Origin: Candidatus Sulfopaludibacter sp. SbA3
GTDB lineage: Bacteria > Acidobacteriota > Vicinamibacteria > Vicinamibacterales > UBA2999
Assembly: GCA_945866285.1 (NCBI GenBank)
Contig: CAMBHC010000055.1
Coordinates: forward strand, 1 to 11,072
Direction of reading: 5' to 3'
DNA: 11,072 nt
Of this stretch, positions 1 to 8,982 are shown one piece after another; the first letter of the stretch is position 1; each line of letters starts with the position of its first letter. The notes under the pieces are model-generated. The model did not search any database, was not told the origin of the DNA, and saw only the letters and a list, made by a program, of their open reading frames with translations. The position numbers were made by a program, and so were the translations under genes.

Positions 1-736
1 GGACCAGCGTCGTGAGTACGCCAAGCGTCAGCCAGTGGACCCACTCGAATGAGTCGGTCTCCACCAGCTCCGCGTCACTGCGCGCGTCAGTTTGCTCGCT
101 CTGCGCAACAGACGGCCCAGCCTGTCGCCGGGTGAACAGCTTCAGGCCGCCGAACAGGAAGTAGGCCGCGAACGTGACGACGACATGAGCGAACAGGTTG
201 TTGCCGTAGGTCTGCATCTCGTGCCCGCCGAGGCCGATGCGACCCATGATGTCGTTGACGATCGCGCCGGTCGGTGCGAAGGGTGACAGCGCACCGGCTT
301 GCGCGCCGTTGCCGACCATCAGGGCCATGAGAAACGGCGAGACCGCGGCCCGCGCGCCAACGGCCATGGCCATCGGCGCCAGGATCGCCGTCGTCGCGAT
401 GTTGCCCGGTCCGATGCTCGACAGGGCCAGCGCAATCAGGAAGAACATGATCGGGATGACGCCGGCATTACCGCGGCACAGCCGCACCGCGCGCGAAGCG
501 AGGCGGCCCAGCGTGCCGTTGAGGCCGGCCATCCCAAAGAGCAGGGTCACGCCAACCAGGGTCAGGAACAGCTGGATCGGGAACGTCCCGATCACCGTGT
601 TGAGCGGCATGCCGCCGAGATACACGCCGACGATCCACGCAAACGCGAGCGACACCACGCCCACATTCACCTGGGTCAACATGCTGAGCGTGATCGCGAC
701 GAGCAGCGCGACCAGCGAAATCCACGCGAGGTTCAT
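1..736 (-). CDS. MatC/SLC13-like dicarboxylate permease, C-terminus cut by window edge
   Basis: This is the N-terminal 245 residues of an inner-membrane transporter of the SLC13/ArsB-type permease superfamily, closest by eye to the N-terminal domain of the malonate/dicarboxylate carrier MatC. Strongly hydrophobic segments lie near residues 3-20, 24-41, 53-72, 93-107, 115-127 and 182-200, and another begins at 234. Family-like motifs are TLVGVTLLFGMAGLNGTL (59-76), SSIGPGNIA (106-114) and GNGAQAGALSPFAPTGAIVN (142-161), where small polar residues break a helix as in re-entrant substrate or sodium sites. A charged loop at 202-230 would be cytoplasmic. The ATG shares four bases (ATGA) with the stop of the upstream FAD/Fe-S dehydrogenase gene, so the two are probably translationally coupled, and the permease may import that enzyme's substrate or a related acid. 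MatC proteins are about 430 residues, so nearly half is missing. The family call is good; the substrate is unknown. Confidence 0.85.
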   Translation of the reverse strand, partial: MNLAWISLVALLVAITLSMLTQVNVGVVSLAFAWIVGVYLGGMPLNTVIGTFPIQLFLTLVGVTLLFGMAGLNGTLGRLASRAVRLCRGNAGVIPIMFFLIALALSSIGPGNIATTAILAPMAMAVGARAAVSPFLMALMVGNGAQAGALSPFAPTGAIVNDIMGRIGLGGHEMQTYGNNLFAHVVVTFAAYFLFGGLKLFTRRQAGPSVAQSEQTDARSDAELVETDSFEWVHWLTLGVLTTLV

Positions 737-3615
737 CGGGTCTCCTCCAGGAGCGAACGAAGCAGAACGGCCGGGTGCGACGCGCGCACGCCGGTGAAAT
801 GTGCCACCTGGTGCCGGCACGAGGTCCCGCCGGCCACCAGTGTGGATCGATCGTCGAGGGCGCGCGCTGCCGGCAGCAGCTTACGTTCACCAATGGCCCG
901 CGACACCTCGTAGTGGTCCGTGGTGTAGCCGAACGAGCCCGCCATGCCGCAGCAGCCTGATTCGAGATCCGTGACTTGCGCGCCGGGAATCCGCGACAGC
1001 AGCGCCTTGGCCGGCGCGGCGAGCCCCATCGAGCGTTGATGGCAGTGCGGATGCAGCTGCACACGGGCCGGTCCGGGCTTGAGGTGGAGCTGCGCGCGTC
1101 CGCCGGCCAGCTCACGCTCGAGATACTCCTCGAACAGCACCGAGGCGCCGGCCACGACCCGGGCGCGGCGTTGCATCTCTCCGCGCAGCAAGCCGGGCGC
1201 GTCTTCGCGAACGGCCGAGAGGCAGCTCGGCTCGACAAAGACAATGGCCGCGCCACGTTCGGCGAGATCGTACAGCGCGTGCACATTCGCCGCGGCCTGC
1301 TTGCGTGCCTCGCGCAGCAATCCCTGCGAGATCAACGGCCGTCCGCAGCAGACATTCGGCGCGAGGCCGGCGCCGAGACCGGCCGCGTCCAGCACGTCGA
1401 TGGCCGCGATGCCAATCTCCGGATCCTCGAACTCCGTGAAGGTATCGGCGAACAGCACCGCCCTGGGCTCGGCGCCGACGGGCTTGCGGCCGGCCAGTCG
1501 CTTCCGCAGTGTGTGCCGGGTGAACTGTGGTAACTCACGCCGGCGGTCGAGGCCGAATGCCGTTTCGGCGAGCCACTTCGCCGGCGCGCTGCCGGCAATC
1601 AGGTTCGAGATCGGCGCGAGGCGGCTGCCCCATTCCGCCGCCGAACGGGCATTCCCGAAGATCTGCGCGGCCGGCGACAGCCCGTGCCGCTCCCAGTAGC
1701 CGGCCAGGAACTCGCTCTTGAACTTCGCCACGTCGACGCCAACGGGACACTCGGTCTTGCACGCGCGGCACTCGAGGCACAGGTCGAGCACCTCGTGGAC
1801 ACCCTCGTCTGACAACCCGGCTTCGCCCATCTGCCCCGTCATCGCGAGACGCAGTACGTTGGCTCGCCCGCGGGTCGAGTGCGATTCGTCTTTCGTCACC
1901 ATGTACGACGGGCACATCGTCCCCTCGCGCGTCTTGCGGCACAGCCCGACACCGCTGCACATCTCGACCGCGCGTCCGAAGCCACCGTGCTCGGAGTAGT
2001 CGAAGAACGTCACCGGACTCGGCGTCTGGTAACCGGCGCCGAACCGCAGGTGCGAGGTGATGGGCGGTGTATCGACGATCCGGCCCGGATTGAACTGTCC
2101 GTTGGGATCGAAGGTGCGCTTCACGTCGCGGAAGGCTTGGTAAAGTTCGGAGCCGAACATCCGCTCGTTGAAAGCGCCGCGCACCAGCCCATCGCCGTGT
2201 TCGCCCGAGAGCGCGCCGCCGAATTCAAGCACCAGGTCGGCGACCTCGCTGGCAATCGCTTCGAAGGTGGCCACGCCCTGCGCCGTCTTCAGGTTCACTA
2301 CCGGGCGCACGTGGAGGCAGCCGACCGAGGCGTGGGCATAGACCCCGGCCACGGTGCCATGCCGTTCGACAATGCGAACGAAACGGGCGATGTAATCGCG
2401 TAGTTTCTCGGGCGCGACGGCGGTGTCCTCGACGAACGAAATCGCCTTGCCGTCGGACTTCATGGCCGTCGACAGGCCGAGCGCCGCCTCGCGGAAGCTC
2501 CAGATACGCTGCTGGGCAGCGGGATCGATGACCTGGCGGCAGCGGCACGAGATGCCGGCGCCTTTCAGGTCCCGCTCCACCGTATCCATCCGGCCGCGCA
2601 GCTCATCCTGGTGACTGCCATAGAACTCGACGCACAGCAGAGCTGAACCGTCGCGATCGATCATCGAACGGCGCTGCGCATCGAGGACCGGGTGGCCCTG
2701 GGCGTGGCGCAGGATGAAGTCGTCCATCACCTCGATCGCAGACGGACCGTGCTTCAGAATCAGCGGAGTGGCCCCAAGGGCGTCGAGCAGTTCGTCGAAC
2801 TCAACCGTCAACACGGACTTGCTGACGGGCAAGGGCACCAGTCCGAGCTTTGCCTCGACGATGAAGCCGAGGGTGCCTTCGGAGCCGACCATGATGCGCG
2901 TCAGGTCGACCAGGCGGGCGGGATTCACGAACTCGTCAAGGTTGTAGCCGCCCACCCGGCGCAGAATCTTCGGGAAGCGGCGGTCGATCTCGGCCGCGTG
3001 CCGCAGCCCCAACGCCGGCACTGCGTGATAGGCGCGCGCCTCAATGCTGTCACCGCGCCGGGCTTCGTCCAACTGCGCTGCCGTGAGCGGCCGGAGGTGT
3101 GCCAGCTGCCCATCCGAGAGCACGACGTGTTGCTCGCGAACGTGGTCAAGGGTCTTGCCGTAAAGCACCGACCGCGCGCCGCTGGAGTTGTTGGCCATCA
3201 TGCCGCCCACGGTGGCGCGGCTGGCCGACGACACGTCCGGGGCGAAACGCAAGTTGAACGGGCGCAGTTCGGCGTTCAGGTCGTCGAGCACCACGCCCGG
3301 TTGGACGCGCGCCCACTTCTCGTCGGGGTTGATCTCCAGAACCTTGTTGAGGTGCTTTGAGGTGTCGAGCACCAGGCCCGCGCCTATCGACTGACCTGCC
3401 TGCGAGGTGCCGCCGCCGCGCGGCGTGATCGACACGCCGTGCCGGGCCGCGATCCGCACTGCCCGCGCGACGGCTTCAGCCGAGCGGGGAATGACGACGC
3501 CGAGCGGTTCGATCTGGTAGACGCTGGCGTCGGTCGAGTACAGCGCGCGCGACAGGCGATCGAACCGCACCTCGCCGTCGATGGCTGCTGCGAGTTCGCT
3601 TTGGAGAACACTCAT
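733..3615 (-). CDS. FAD-linked and Fe-S D-2-hydroxyacid dehydrogenase (YdiJ/GlcD-GlcF type fusion)
   Basis: This 960-residue oxidoreductase oxidises a D-2-hydroxyacid and passes electrons from FAD through Fe-S clusters, probably to quinone. The FAD-binding PCMH domain occupies about 35-265, with RGGGTSQAGQ (66-75), NNSSGARSVLYGKT (142-155) and GSEGTLG (244-250). The FAD-oxidase C-terminal domain covers about 266-513, with GEHGDG (471-476), whose histidines typically help bind metal and substrate. A ferredoxin-like region follows, with C553, C559 and C568, then C613, C616, C619 and C623. The C-terminus carries two CCG-type halves: CCG at 756-758 and HPHCHQ at 855-860; CCG at 888-890 and GTSC at 930-933. 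Length and order match E. coli YdiJ (about 1,018 aa), a reported D-2-hydroxyglutarate dehydrogenase, and correspond to glycolate oxidase GlcD fused to GlcF. It lies 50 bp after the PLP-enzyme gene and overlaps the permease start by 4 bp. D-lactate, glycolate or D-2-hydroxyglutarate are all possible substrates; sequence alone does not decide. Confidence 0.93.
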   Translation of the reverse strand: MSVLQSELAAAIDGEVRFDRLSRALYSTDASVYQIEPLGVVIPRSAEAVARAVRIAARHGVSITPRGGGTSQAGQSIGAGLVLDTSKHLNKVLEINPDEKWARVQPGVVLDDLNAELRPFNLRFAPDVSSASRATVGGMMANNSSGARSVLYGKTLDHVREQHVVLSDGQLAHLRPLTAAQLDEARRGDSIEARAYHAVPALGLRHAAEIDRRFPKILRRVGGYNLDEFVNPARLVDLTRIMVGSEGTLGFIVEAKLGLVPLPVSKSVLTVEFDELLDALGATPLILKHGPSAIEVMDDFILRHAQGHPVLDAQRRSMIDRDGSALLCVEFYGSHQDELRGRMDTVERDLKGAGISCRCRQVIDPAAQQRIWSFREAALGLSTAMKSDGKAISFVEDTAVAPEKLRDYIARFVRIVERHGTVAGVYAHASVGCLHVRPVVNLKTAQGVATFEAIASEVADLVLEFGGALSGEHGDGLVRGAFNERMFGSELYQAFRDVKRTFDPNGQFNPGRIVDTPPITSHLRFGAGYQTPSPVTFFDYSEHGGFGRAVEMCSGVGLCRKTREGTMCPSYMVTKDESHSTRGRANVLRLAMTGQMGEAGLSDEGVHEVLDLCLECRACKTECPVGVDVAKFKSEFLAGYWERHGLSPAAQIFGNARSAAEWGSRLAPISNLIAGSAPAKWLAETAFGLDRRRELPQFTRHTLRKRLAGRKPVGAEPRAVLFADTFTEFEDPEIGIAAIDVLDAAGLGAGLAPNVCCGRPLISQGLLREARKQAAANVHALYDLAERGAAIVFVEPSCLSAVREDAPGLLRGEMQRRARVVAGASVLFEEYLERELAGGRAQLHLKPGPARVQLHPHCHQRSMGLAAPAKALLSRIPGAQVTDLESGCCGMAGSFGYTTDHYEVSRAIGERKLLPAARALDDRSTLVAGGTSCRHQVAHFTGVRASHPAVLLRSLLEETR

Positions 3616-3665
3616 CTGTGCCTGACCCGTGTCTAATCTGCGGCGGTTGTTCTTGGTCTGCGGCC

Positions 3666-4760
3666 TTACTGGCTCTTGCCGCGCGCCGCGATCGGCCAGA
3701 CGGCCTCGACGTGGTCGCCGCGCAGCGCATAGATCGCGTCGTACAAGTTGACAGTGGGGTCGCAGTGCGGCGGGATGAACTCGAGGCGGTCACCCACCTT
3801 GAGGTCGCGCGGCGAGTCGGCCAGGTTCAGCCGCCCGTGTTCGTCACCGGCCCACCCGTACGCGACGCCAGGCAAGTCCACCGGTCGTGGCGTGAAGGGA
3901 CGATCGGTGGAGAAGGCCTTGTAGCCGCCGTCCACAATGGCGAATCCGGGGGGACGCGAGACCACCGTCGTCACCACGGTCAGCGCGTTCTTGAAGTCGC
4001 GATACTCGGGACCATCGGGCCCGCCGATGCGGCCGTAGTCGATGTCCATGAACACGAAGCTGCCGGGCTGCAGTTCGGTCATGCCGGGATTCTCCGAGTC
4101 GAAGCGATAGGTGCCGGTGGACCCGCCGGTAATCATCGGGCACGCGATGCCGTCGCGTTCGATCAGGGCTTTGGTTTCGATGGCCTGCGCCATCGAGCCA
4201 TCGGTGCGTAGCTTGCGTGCGTCGAACGGCGTCGTGTGGGCCGCATCGCCGTCGTAGGACTGCAGACCCACCAGTGTCAGGTGCTTGAGCGTCGCGATCA
4301 CGCGCGCCAGCGCCAGCGCGGGTGTCCCGGGCAGGACCCCGGTGCGTCCAAAATAGAGATCGATCGCGACCAAAACCCTGACGCCGGCCGCCTGCGCGGC
4401 CGCGTTCAGTTCGCGCACGTTGGCCTCGTCGTCCACGCAGAACATGGTGTCCGGTGCGCGCTTGGCCAGTGCGACGGCCCGGGCGATCTTGTCCCGGCCG
4501 ATCACGGCAGTGGTGATCAGCAGGCCGGGAATGCCGTGGTCAGCGAAGACCTCGGCCTCGGCCAGGCGGGCGGCGCAGCAGCCAACGGCGCCGGCCGTGA
4601 TCAGTGCGCGCGCGACTTCGGGACACTTATGGGTCTTGCCGTGAGGACGAAATGCTTTGCCCCGCACTCGAAGATGCGCGGCCATGGTCGCGACGTTCGA
4701 TTCGAATGCGTCGAGGTCAAGCAGCAGGGCAGGAGTGGGGAGATCGTCGCGAAATTTCAT
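3666..4760 (-). CDS. PLP-dependent D-threonine aldolase / D-serine dehydratase-like enzyme
   Basis: This is a fold-type III PLP enzyme of the DSD1/D-threonine aldolase family (alanine-racemase-like barrel plus C-terminal metal domain). Members cleave D-threonine or D-3-hydroxyaspartate to glycine plus an aldehyde or glyoxylate, or dehydrate D-serine. The barrel begins with the typical DLPTPALLLDLDAFESN (6-22). RPHGKTHK (38-45) holds the Schiff-base lysine, probably K42. TGGSTGTY (211-218) fits the PLP-phosphate loop. The metal motif HCDPT (332-336) supplies H332 and D334, as in D-threonine aldolase and vertebrate D-serine dehydratase. I chose the ATG at 4760 (364 aa) because family alignment starts there. 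A GTG at 4811 would add 17 residues that look like spacer sequence. Neither start has a strong Shine-Dalgarno. The gene is probably first in a unit with the dehydrogenase and permease. Aldolase versus dehydratase is unresolved. Confidence 0.88.
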   Translation of the reverse strand: MKFRDDLPTPALLLDLDAFESNVATMAAHLRVRGKAFRPHGKTHKCPEVARALITAGAVGCCAARLAEAEVFADHGIPGLLITTAVIGRDKIARAVALAKRAPDTMFCVDDEANVRELNAAAQAAGVRVLVAIDLYFGRTGVLPGTPALALARVIATLKHLTLVGLQSYDGDAAHTTPFDARKLRTDGSMAQAIETKALIERDGIACPMITGGSTGTYRFDSENPGMTELQPGSFVFMDIDYGRIGGPDGPEYRDFKNALTVVTTVVSRPPGFAIVDGGYKAFSTDRPFTPRPVDLPGVAYGWAGDEHGRLNLADSPRDLKVGDRLEFIPPHCDPTVNLYDAIYALRGDHVEAVWPIAARGKSQ

Positions 4761-4844
4761 TCGAGCGCGAATGCTATCACTGCTTCCGACGCAGGTTGCA
4801 AAATCTGCCACACCTGAGCGGCCTCACCACAGGCGGACCGATAG

Positions 4845-5000
4845 CTCCTGGTGCCTGATGTTCGGCGAGGCGTCTCGGTGTTCCAGCTCGAAAAACCTGG
4901 CCGGTTCCGCTTCCCACAGACCGTGACCGCCAAGGGCGACCACCTGACGACGCTGCGGCTTCCCGGCTTCTCGCTCGACCTCGCGAAGTTCTTCCGCTAG
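4845..5000 (+). pseudogene. Truncated 3' remnant of a Uma2-family (PD-(D/E)XK) gene
   Basis: The plus-strand frame from 4845 to the TAG at 4998-5000 encodes 51 residues. The stretch PDVRRGVSVFQLEKPG is followed by KGDHLTTLRLPGFSLDLAKF and a stop three codons later. This resembles the usual C-terminus of Uma2-family (DUF820) putative endonucleases: a strand with the pattern R-x-V-x-V-[YF]-x-L, then G-D-x-L-x-S-x-x-L-P-G-[FL]-x-L-D-L-x-x-[LF]-F. A stop at 4842-4844 and the aldolase-like gene on the other strand leave no room for the rest of a roughly 190-residue protein. There is no start codon with a ribosome site, and the catalytic core is absent. I therefore read it as a relic left by deletion, converging on the protease gene whose stop lies at 5012. 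The match is by eye over a short stretch, so it could be chance. Confidence 0.5.
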
Positions 5001-5011
5001 CCAAGCACCCG

Positions 5012-6385
5012 TCAGCGCTCCCAGCCGTCGAACTCGAGACGATTCGTTCGCAGGGCGTCGCGCACCACGCCCGGCAGCACGCCCGCGCGGCGGGCATCCT
5101 CCAGCGCGGTTCTCATCTCCTGGCCTAGTCGGTTGGCCTCCTTCTGGAATTCGATCACAAAGCTCGGGCACGTGCCGCCGCCAGCTTGCGCCGGCGTGAT
5201 CGCGCGCGGCGTCAGCATGACCAGCCACTCGTGACTGAAGGTTCCAGCGATGGTGCCGGTGAAGCAGGTTTTCCGAAAGCCTTGCCACGCACCGTCGAGC
5301 GAGTGTGCCCCTTCTGCCAGTCGGGTCATCGTGTCGAGGAAGGCACGTTCGCCGTCGGGCGCGGGTGCCGCCGCTCCCGGTGTCACCGCTCGAGCGTTGG
5401 CCAGGGCCAGCGGCTTTGCGGTGGATGCCGCCATGCGACCCTCGAGAATGTCGCGCGCATGGTCGATCGCGACCGCGAAGTTGATACCGGGGCGGGCCTG
5501 GTCTCCACCGGTCGTCACGCCCACAGCAACGCCGTTGCGATCCAGCAACGGACCGCCGCTGTTGCCCGGATTGGCTGCCGCGTCGTTCTGGACCAGGGTC
5601 GCATCCCCCGAGCGCCGAATGCCGCTGACGACCCCCCGCGACACGCTGTTCTGCAGCGTGCCCAGGGCCGATCCGATCGTGATGACGTCCTGTCCCGCCC
5701 GCAGCGTGCCGAATGATCCCATCGGGATGACCGCCTGGTTCGCCACCGGGTCCGGCACTCTGAGGATGGCGAGATCGTACGCCGGCGCCTTGAGGTCGAC
5801 TCGGGCCGAGTCGGTTGTGCCGTCCACTCGTCGCAGCTTCACGAACGTGTCCTGGCTCACGACGTGCAGGCTGGTAATGAGCGTGTCGGGGCGCACGAAG
5901 AACCCGCTGCCGCGCCCGGTCGAGGTCTCGATGAGGACCACTGCGGGCATGATCCGGCTGACGACATCTTCGAGAGGCGCGGCATCGGGCGGGCTGGGGG
6001 CGCTTTCGGGCACGCGGTCACCAGCCTGGGCCAGCTCCGCCTCCCTCACGCGTAGTCCGGGCAACATTTCAGGCGCGCTTTCTGAAGGCGGGGGCAGCAG
6101 AAAGCCTCCCTGCGCCACGCCACCCATCGGCGCCCGTTCGGCCGGTGGGGTAACGAGTGGCTGAGACAGCGACCAGAAAGCTGTGGCGGCCACGGCCATC
6201 AGCAACAGGAGACCCACGACCAGGTTGACGGCCGAGAAGCCGCCTGCCTCCGGACTCTGGGATTCGGTCATGTCGCCTGGAAGGGGCGGGACCTCGGCGC
6301 CGCATCGGCAGACAGCCACCGCCCGTGGCACGCGCCGGCCGCAGGACGGGCAGGAGCGGCTGAAACCGGGGCCCGGGTCAGGCAT
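5012..6385 (-). CDS. Membrane-anchored trypsin-like serine protease with N-terminal zinc ribbon
   Basis: This 457-residue protein has four parts. Residues 12-28 form a zinc ribbon (C12, C15, C26, C28). A transmembrane helix spans about 50-71. A proline- and alanine-rich linker runs to about 135. A chymotrypsin-fold protease domain covers about 137-315. The catalytic triad is visible: H174 in TSLHVVS, D204 in YDLAIL and S276 in NPGNSGGPL, the DegP/HtrA-type arrangement. No PDZ domain follows. The C-terminal 120 residues are unassigned, with cysteines at 374 and 406 that could pair in an oxidising compartment. The likely topology is ribbon in the cytoplasm and protease outside the inner membrane. 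The gene is divergent from lepA across 50 bp and converges on the Uma2-like remnant. The ATG at 6385 is required to include the first ribbon cysteines; a second in-frame ATG at residue 39 would delete the ribbon. The target is unknown; envelope quality control or signalling are guesses. Confidence 0.88.
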   Translation of the reverse strand: MPDPGPGFSRSCPSCGRRVPRAVAVCRCGAEVPPLPGDMTESQSPEAGGFSAVNLVVGLLLLMAVAATAFWSLSQPLVTPPAERAPMGGVAQGGFLLPPPSESAPEMLPGLRVREAELAQAGDRVPESAPSPPDAAPLEDVVSRIMPAVVLIETSTGRGSGFFVRPDTLITSLHVVSQDTFVKLRRVDGTTDSARVDLKAPAYDLAILRVPDPVANQAVIPMGSFGTLRAGQDVITIGSALGTLQNSVSRGVVSGIRRSGDATLVQNDAAANPGNSGGPLLDRNGVAVGVTTGGDQARPGINFAVAIDHARDILEGRMAASTAKPLALANARAVTPGAAAPAPDGERAFLDTMTRLAEGAHSLDGAWQGFRKTCFTGTIAGTFSHEWLVMLTPRAITPAQAGGGTCPSFVIEFQKEANRLGQEMRTALEDARRAGVLPGVVRDALRTNRLEFDGWER

Positions 6386-6435
6386 GAGTCATAATAGTAA
6401 GGATCGGCTTACGTGCGACAGGACCAGAATTTTCA
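6386..6435. promoter_or_regulatory. Divergent promoter region between the protease gene and lepA
   Basis: Only 50 bp separate the two divergent starts, and the patch TCATAATAGTAA (6389-6400) is AT-rich in an otherwise GC-rich window. Read on the plus strand, CATAAT (6390-6395) is a 5/6 match to a sigma-70 -10 box and would give lepA a leader of about 30 nt. Read on the minus strand, TATTAT (6396-6391) is also a 5/6 match and would start transcription almost at the protease ATG. No convincing -35 box is visible for either direction. An AGGA at 6420-6423 lies 12 bases before the lepA GTG, a long spacing for a ribosome site. Confidence 0.35.
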
Positions 6436-8238
<1,803 letters not shown>

Positions 8239-8240
8239 CC

Positions 8241-8894
8241 ATGGCCGAAGCGACCTTCCAGAAGTCGACGATGCGCGAATACTTCGAGTCGATCGTCGTC
8301 GCCGTCATTCTGGCCCTGTTCGTCCGCACGTTCGGGTTCCAGGCCTTTAAGATCCCGACCGGGTCGATGAAGCCCAACTTGCTGGTTGGCGACCACCTGC
8401 TGGTCAACAAGTTCATCTTCGCGCCCACTGCCAGCCCGCTCGAACGCACGCTGTTGCCGATGCGTCCAATCGCGCGCGGCGACGTGGTCGTGTTCAAGTT
8501 CCCGGAAGAGCCGGAGCGCGACTTCATTAAGCGCGTGATCGGATTGCCCGGCGACACGCTCGAGCTGAAGAATCAGACCATTCACATCAACGGCATGCCG
8601 TTGGTCGAGCCCTACGCTCACTACCTGTATCCGCCCATGAGCGACGGCCAGGCTGACAGCTTTGACCTGCGCCGCAAGTACGGCCCGGTGACGGTGCCCG
8701 ACGGCCATTACTTCATGATGGGCGACAACCGCGACGACTCGCAGGACAGCCGTTTCTGGGGCTTCCTGCCCGCGTCCTACGTGAAGGGCCGCGCGCTCTT
8801 CATGTACTGGTCGTTCGATACCCAGGACGATGGCTCGGCGCCGACCTCTTTTATGGGCGTCCGCTGGGACCGGCTGCTGCACCAGATTCACTAG
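8241..8894 (+). CDS. lepB: Signal peptidase I
   Basis: This inner-membrane serine protease removes signal peptides from exported proteins. The 217-residue protein has one N-terminal membrane anchor at about 16-33. The conserved boxes are in order: box B PTGSMKPNLLVGD (39-51) with nucleophile S42; box D DFIKRVIGLPGD (94-105) with general base K98; and box E MGDNRDDSQDSRFWG (160-174). A single anchor and about 217 residues make it shorter than the two-helix E. coli enzyme (324 aa) and closer to the compact form common in other phyla. I placed the start at the ATG at 8241, 2 bp after the lepA stop. The open frame continues further upstream, but there it lies inside lepA and encodes no signal peptidase sequence. 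No strong Shine-Dalgarno is seen, so coupling to lepA translation is likely. Confidence 0.97.
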   Translation: MAEATFQKSTMREYFESIVVAVILALFVRTFGFQAFKIPTGSMKPNLLVGDHLLVNKFIFAPTASPLERTLLPMRPIARGDVVVFKFPEEPERDFIKRVIGLPGDTLELKNQTIHINGMPLVEPYAHYLYPPMSDGQADSFDLRRKYGPVTVPDGHYFMMGDNRDDSQDSRFWGFLPASYVKGRALFMYWSFDTQDDGSAPTSFMGVRWDRLLHQIH

Positions 8895-8929
8895 CTACCA
8901 ACTACCAACTTTCAAGTTCCAACTCCCGA
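8895..8929. repeat. Degenerate heptanucleotide tandem repeat after lepB
   Basis: Immediately after the lepB stop codon the sequence falls into 7-base units: CTACCAA (8895-8901), CTACCAA (8902-8908), CTTTCAA (8909-8915), GTTCCAA (8916-8922) and a more degenerate CTCCCGA (8923-8929). The first two are identical, and four units share the pattern T-x-[CT]-C-A-A at positions 2-7. The inverted pair AACTT-TC-AAGTT (8907-8918) sits inside it, but the stem is too short to be a terminator. Period-7 repeats between genes are known in some cyanobacteria (STRR sequences). Function here is unknown. Confidence 0.6.
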
Positions 8930-8941
8930 TGGGCGTATGAT
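8911..8941 (+). promoter_or_regulatory. Weak candidate promoter for the small membrane protein gene
   Basis: TATGAT (8936-8941) matches five of six bases of the sigma-70 -10 box and would place transcription start near 8948, about 35 bases before the ATG at 8983. Upstream, TTCAAG (8911-8916) is a poor -35 match at a 19-base spacing, and it belongs to the heptamer repeat. The small gene may instead be read through from lepA-lepB. This is a low-confidence call. Confidence 0.2.
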
Positions 8942-8982
8942 GTCGGCAGGCGCTGGCTTTCCCTCGCGCGCCGGTTGGATGC

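Noticed and set aside
2692..3360. 222-codon open frame on the plus strand opposite the FAD/Fe-S dehydrogenase
   Set aside because: It is antisense to a clearly conserved coding domain, has no recognisable domain, and its length is expected from high-GC codon bias.
3616..3665. Possible terminator or regulatory site between the PLP enzyme and dehydrogenase genes
   Set aside because: No GC hairpin with T-run is visible on the minus strand; read-through is more likely.
4761..4811. GTG start at 4811 for the PLP enzyme
   Set aside because: The extra 17 residues show no family similarity. The region also carries weak promoter-like TTGCAA (4796-4801) and TAGCAT (4776-4771, minus) at a poor 19-bp spacing, which I did not call.
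4824..5288. 154-codon minus-strand frame across the spacer and the end of the protease gene
   Set aside because: It is out of frame with the conserved protease gene, crosses the Uma2-like remnant antisense, and has no motif.
5250..6164. 304-codon plus-strand frame opposite the protease gene
   Set aside because: Low-complexity Arg/Ser/Pro/Ala composition, antisense to the H-D-S catalytic domain, no motif; a GC shadow frame.
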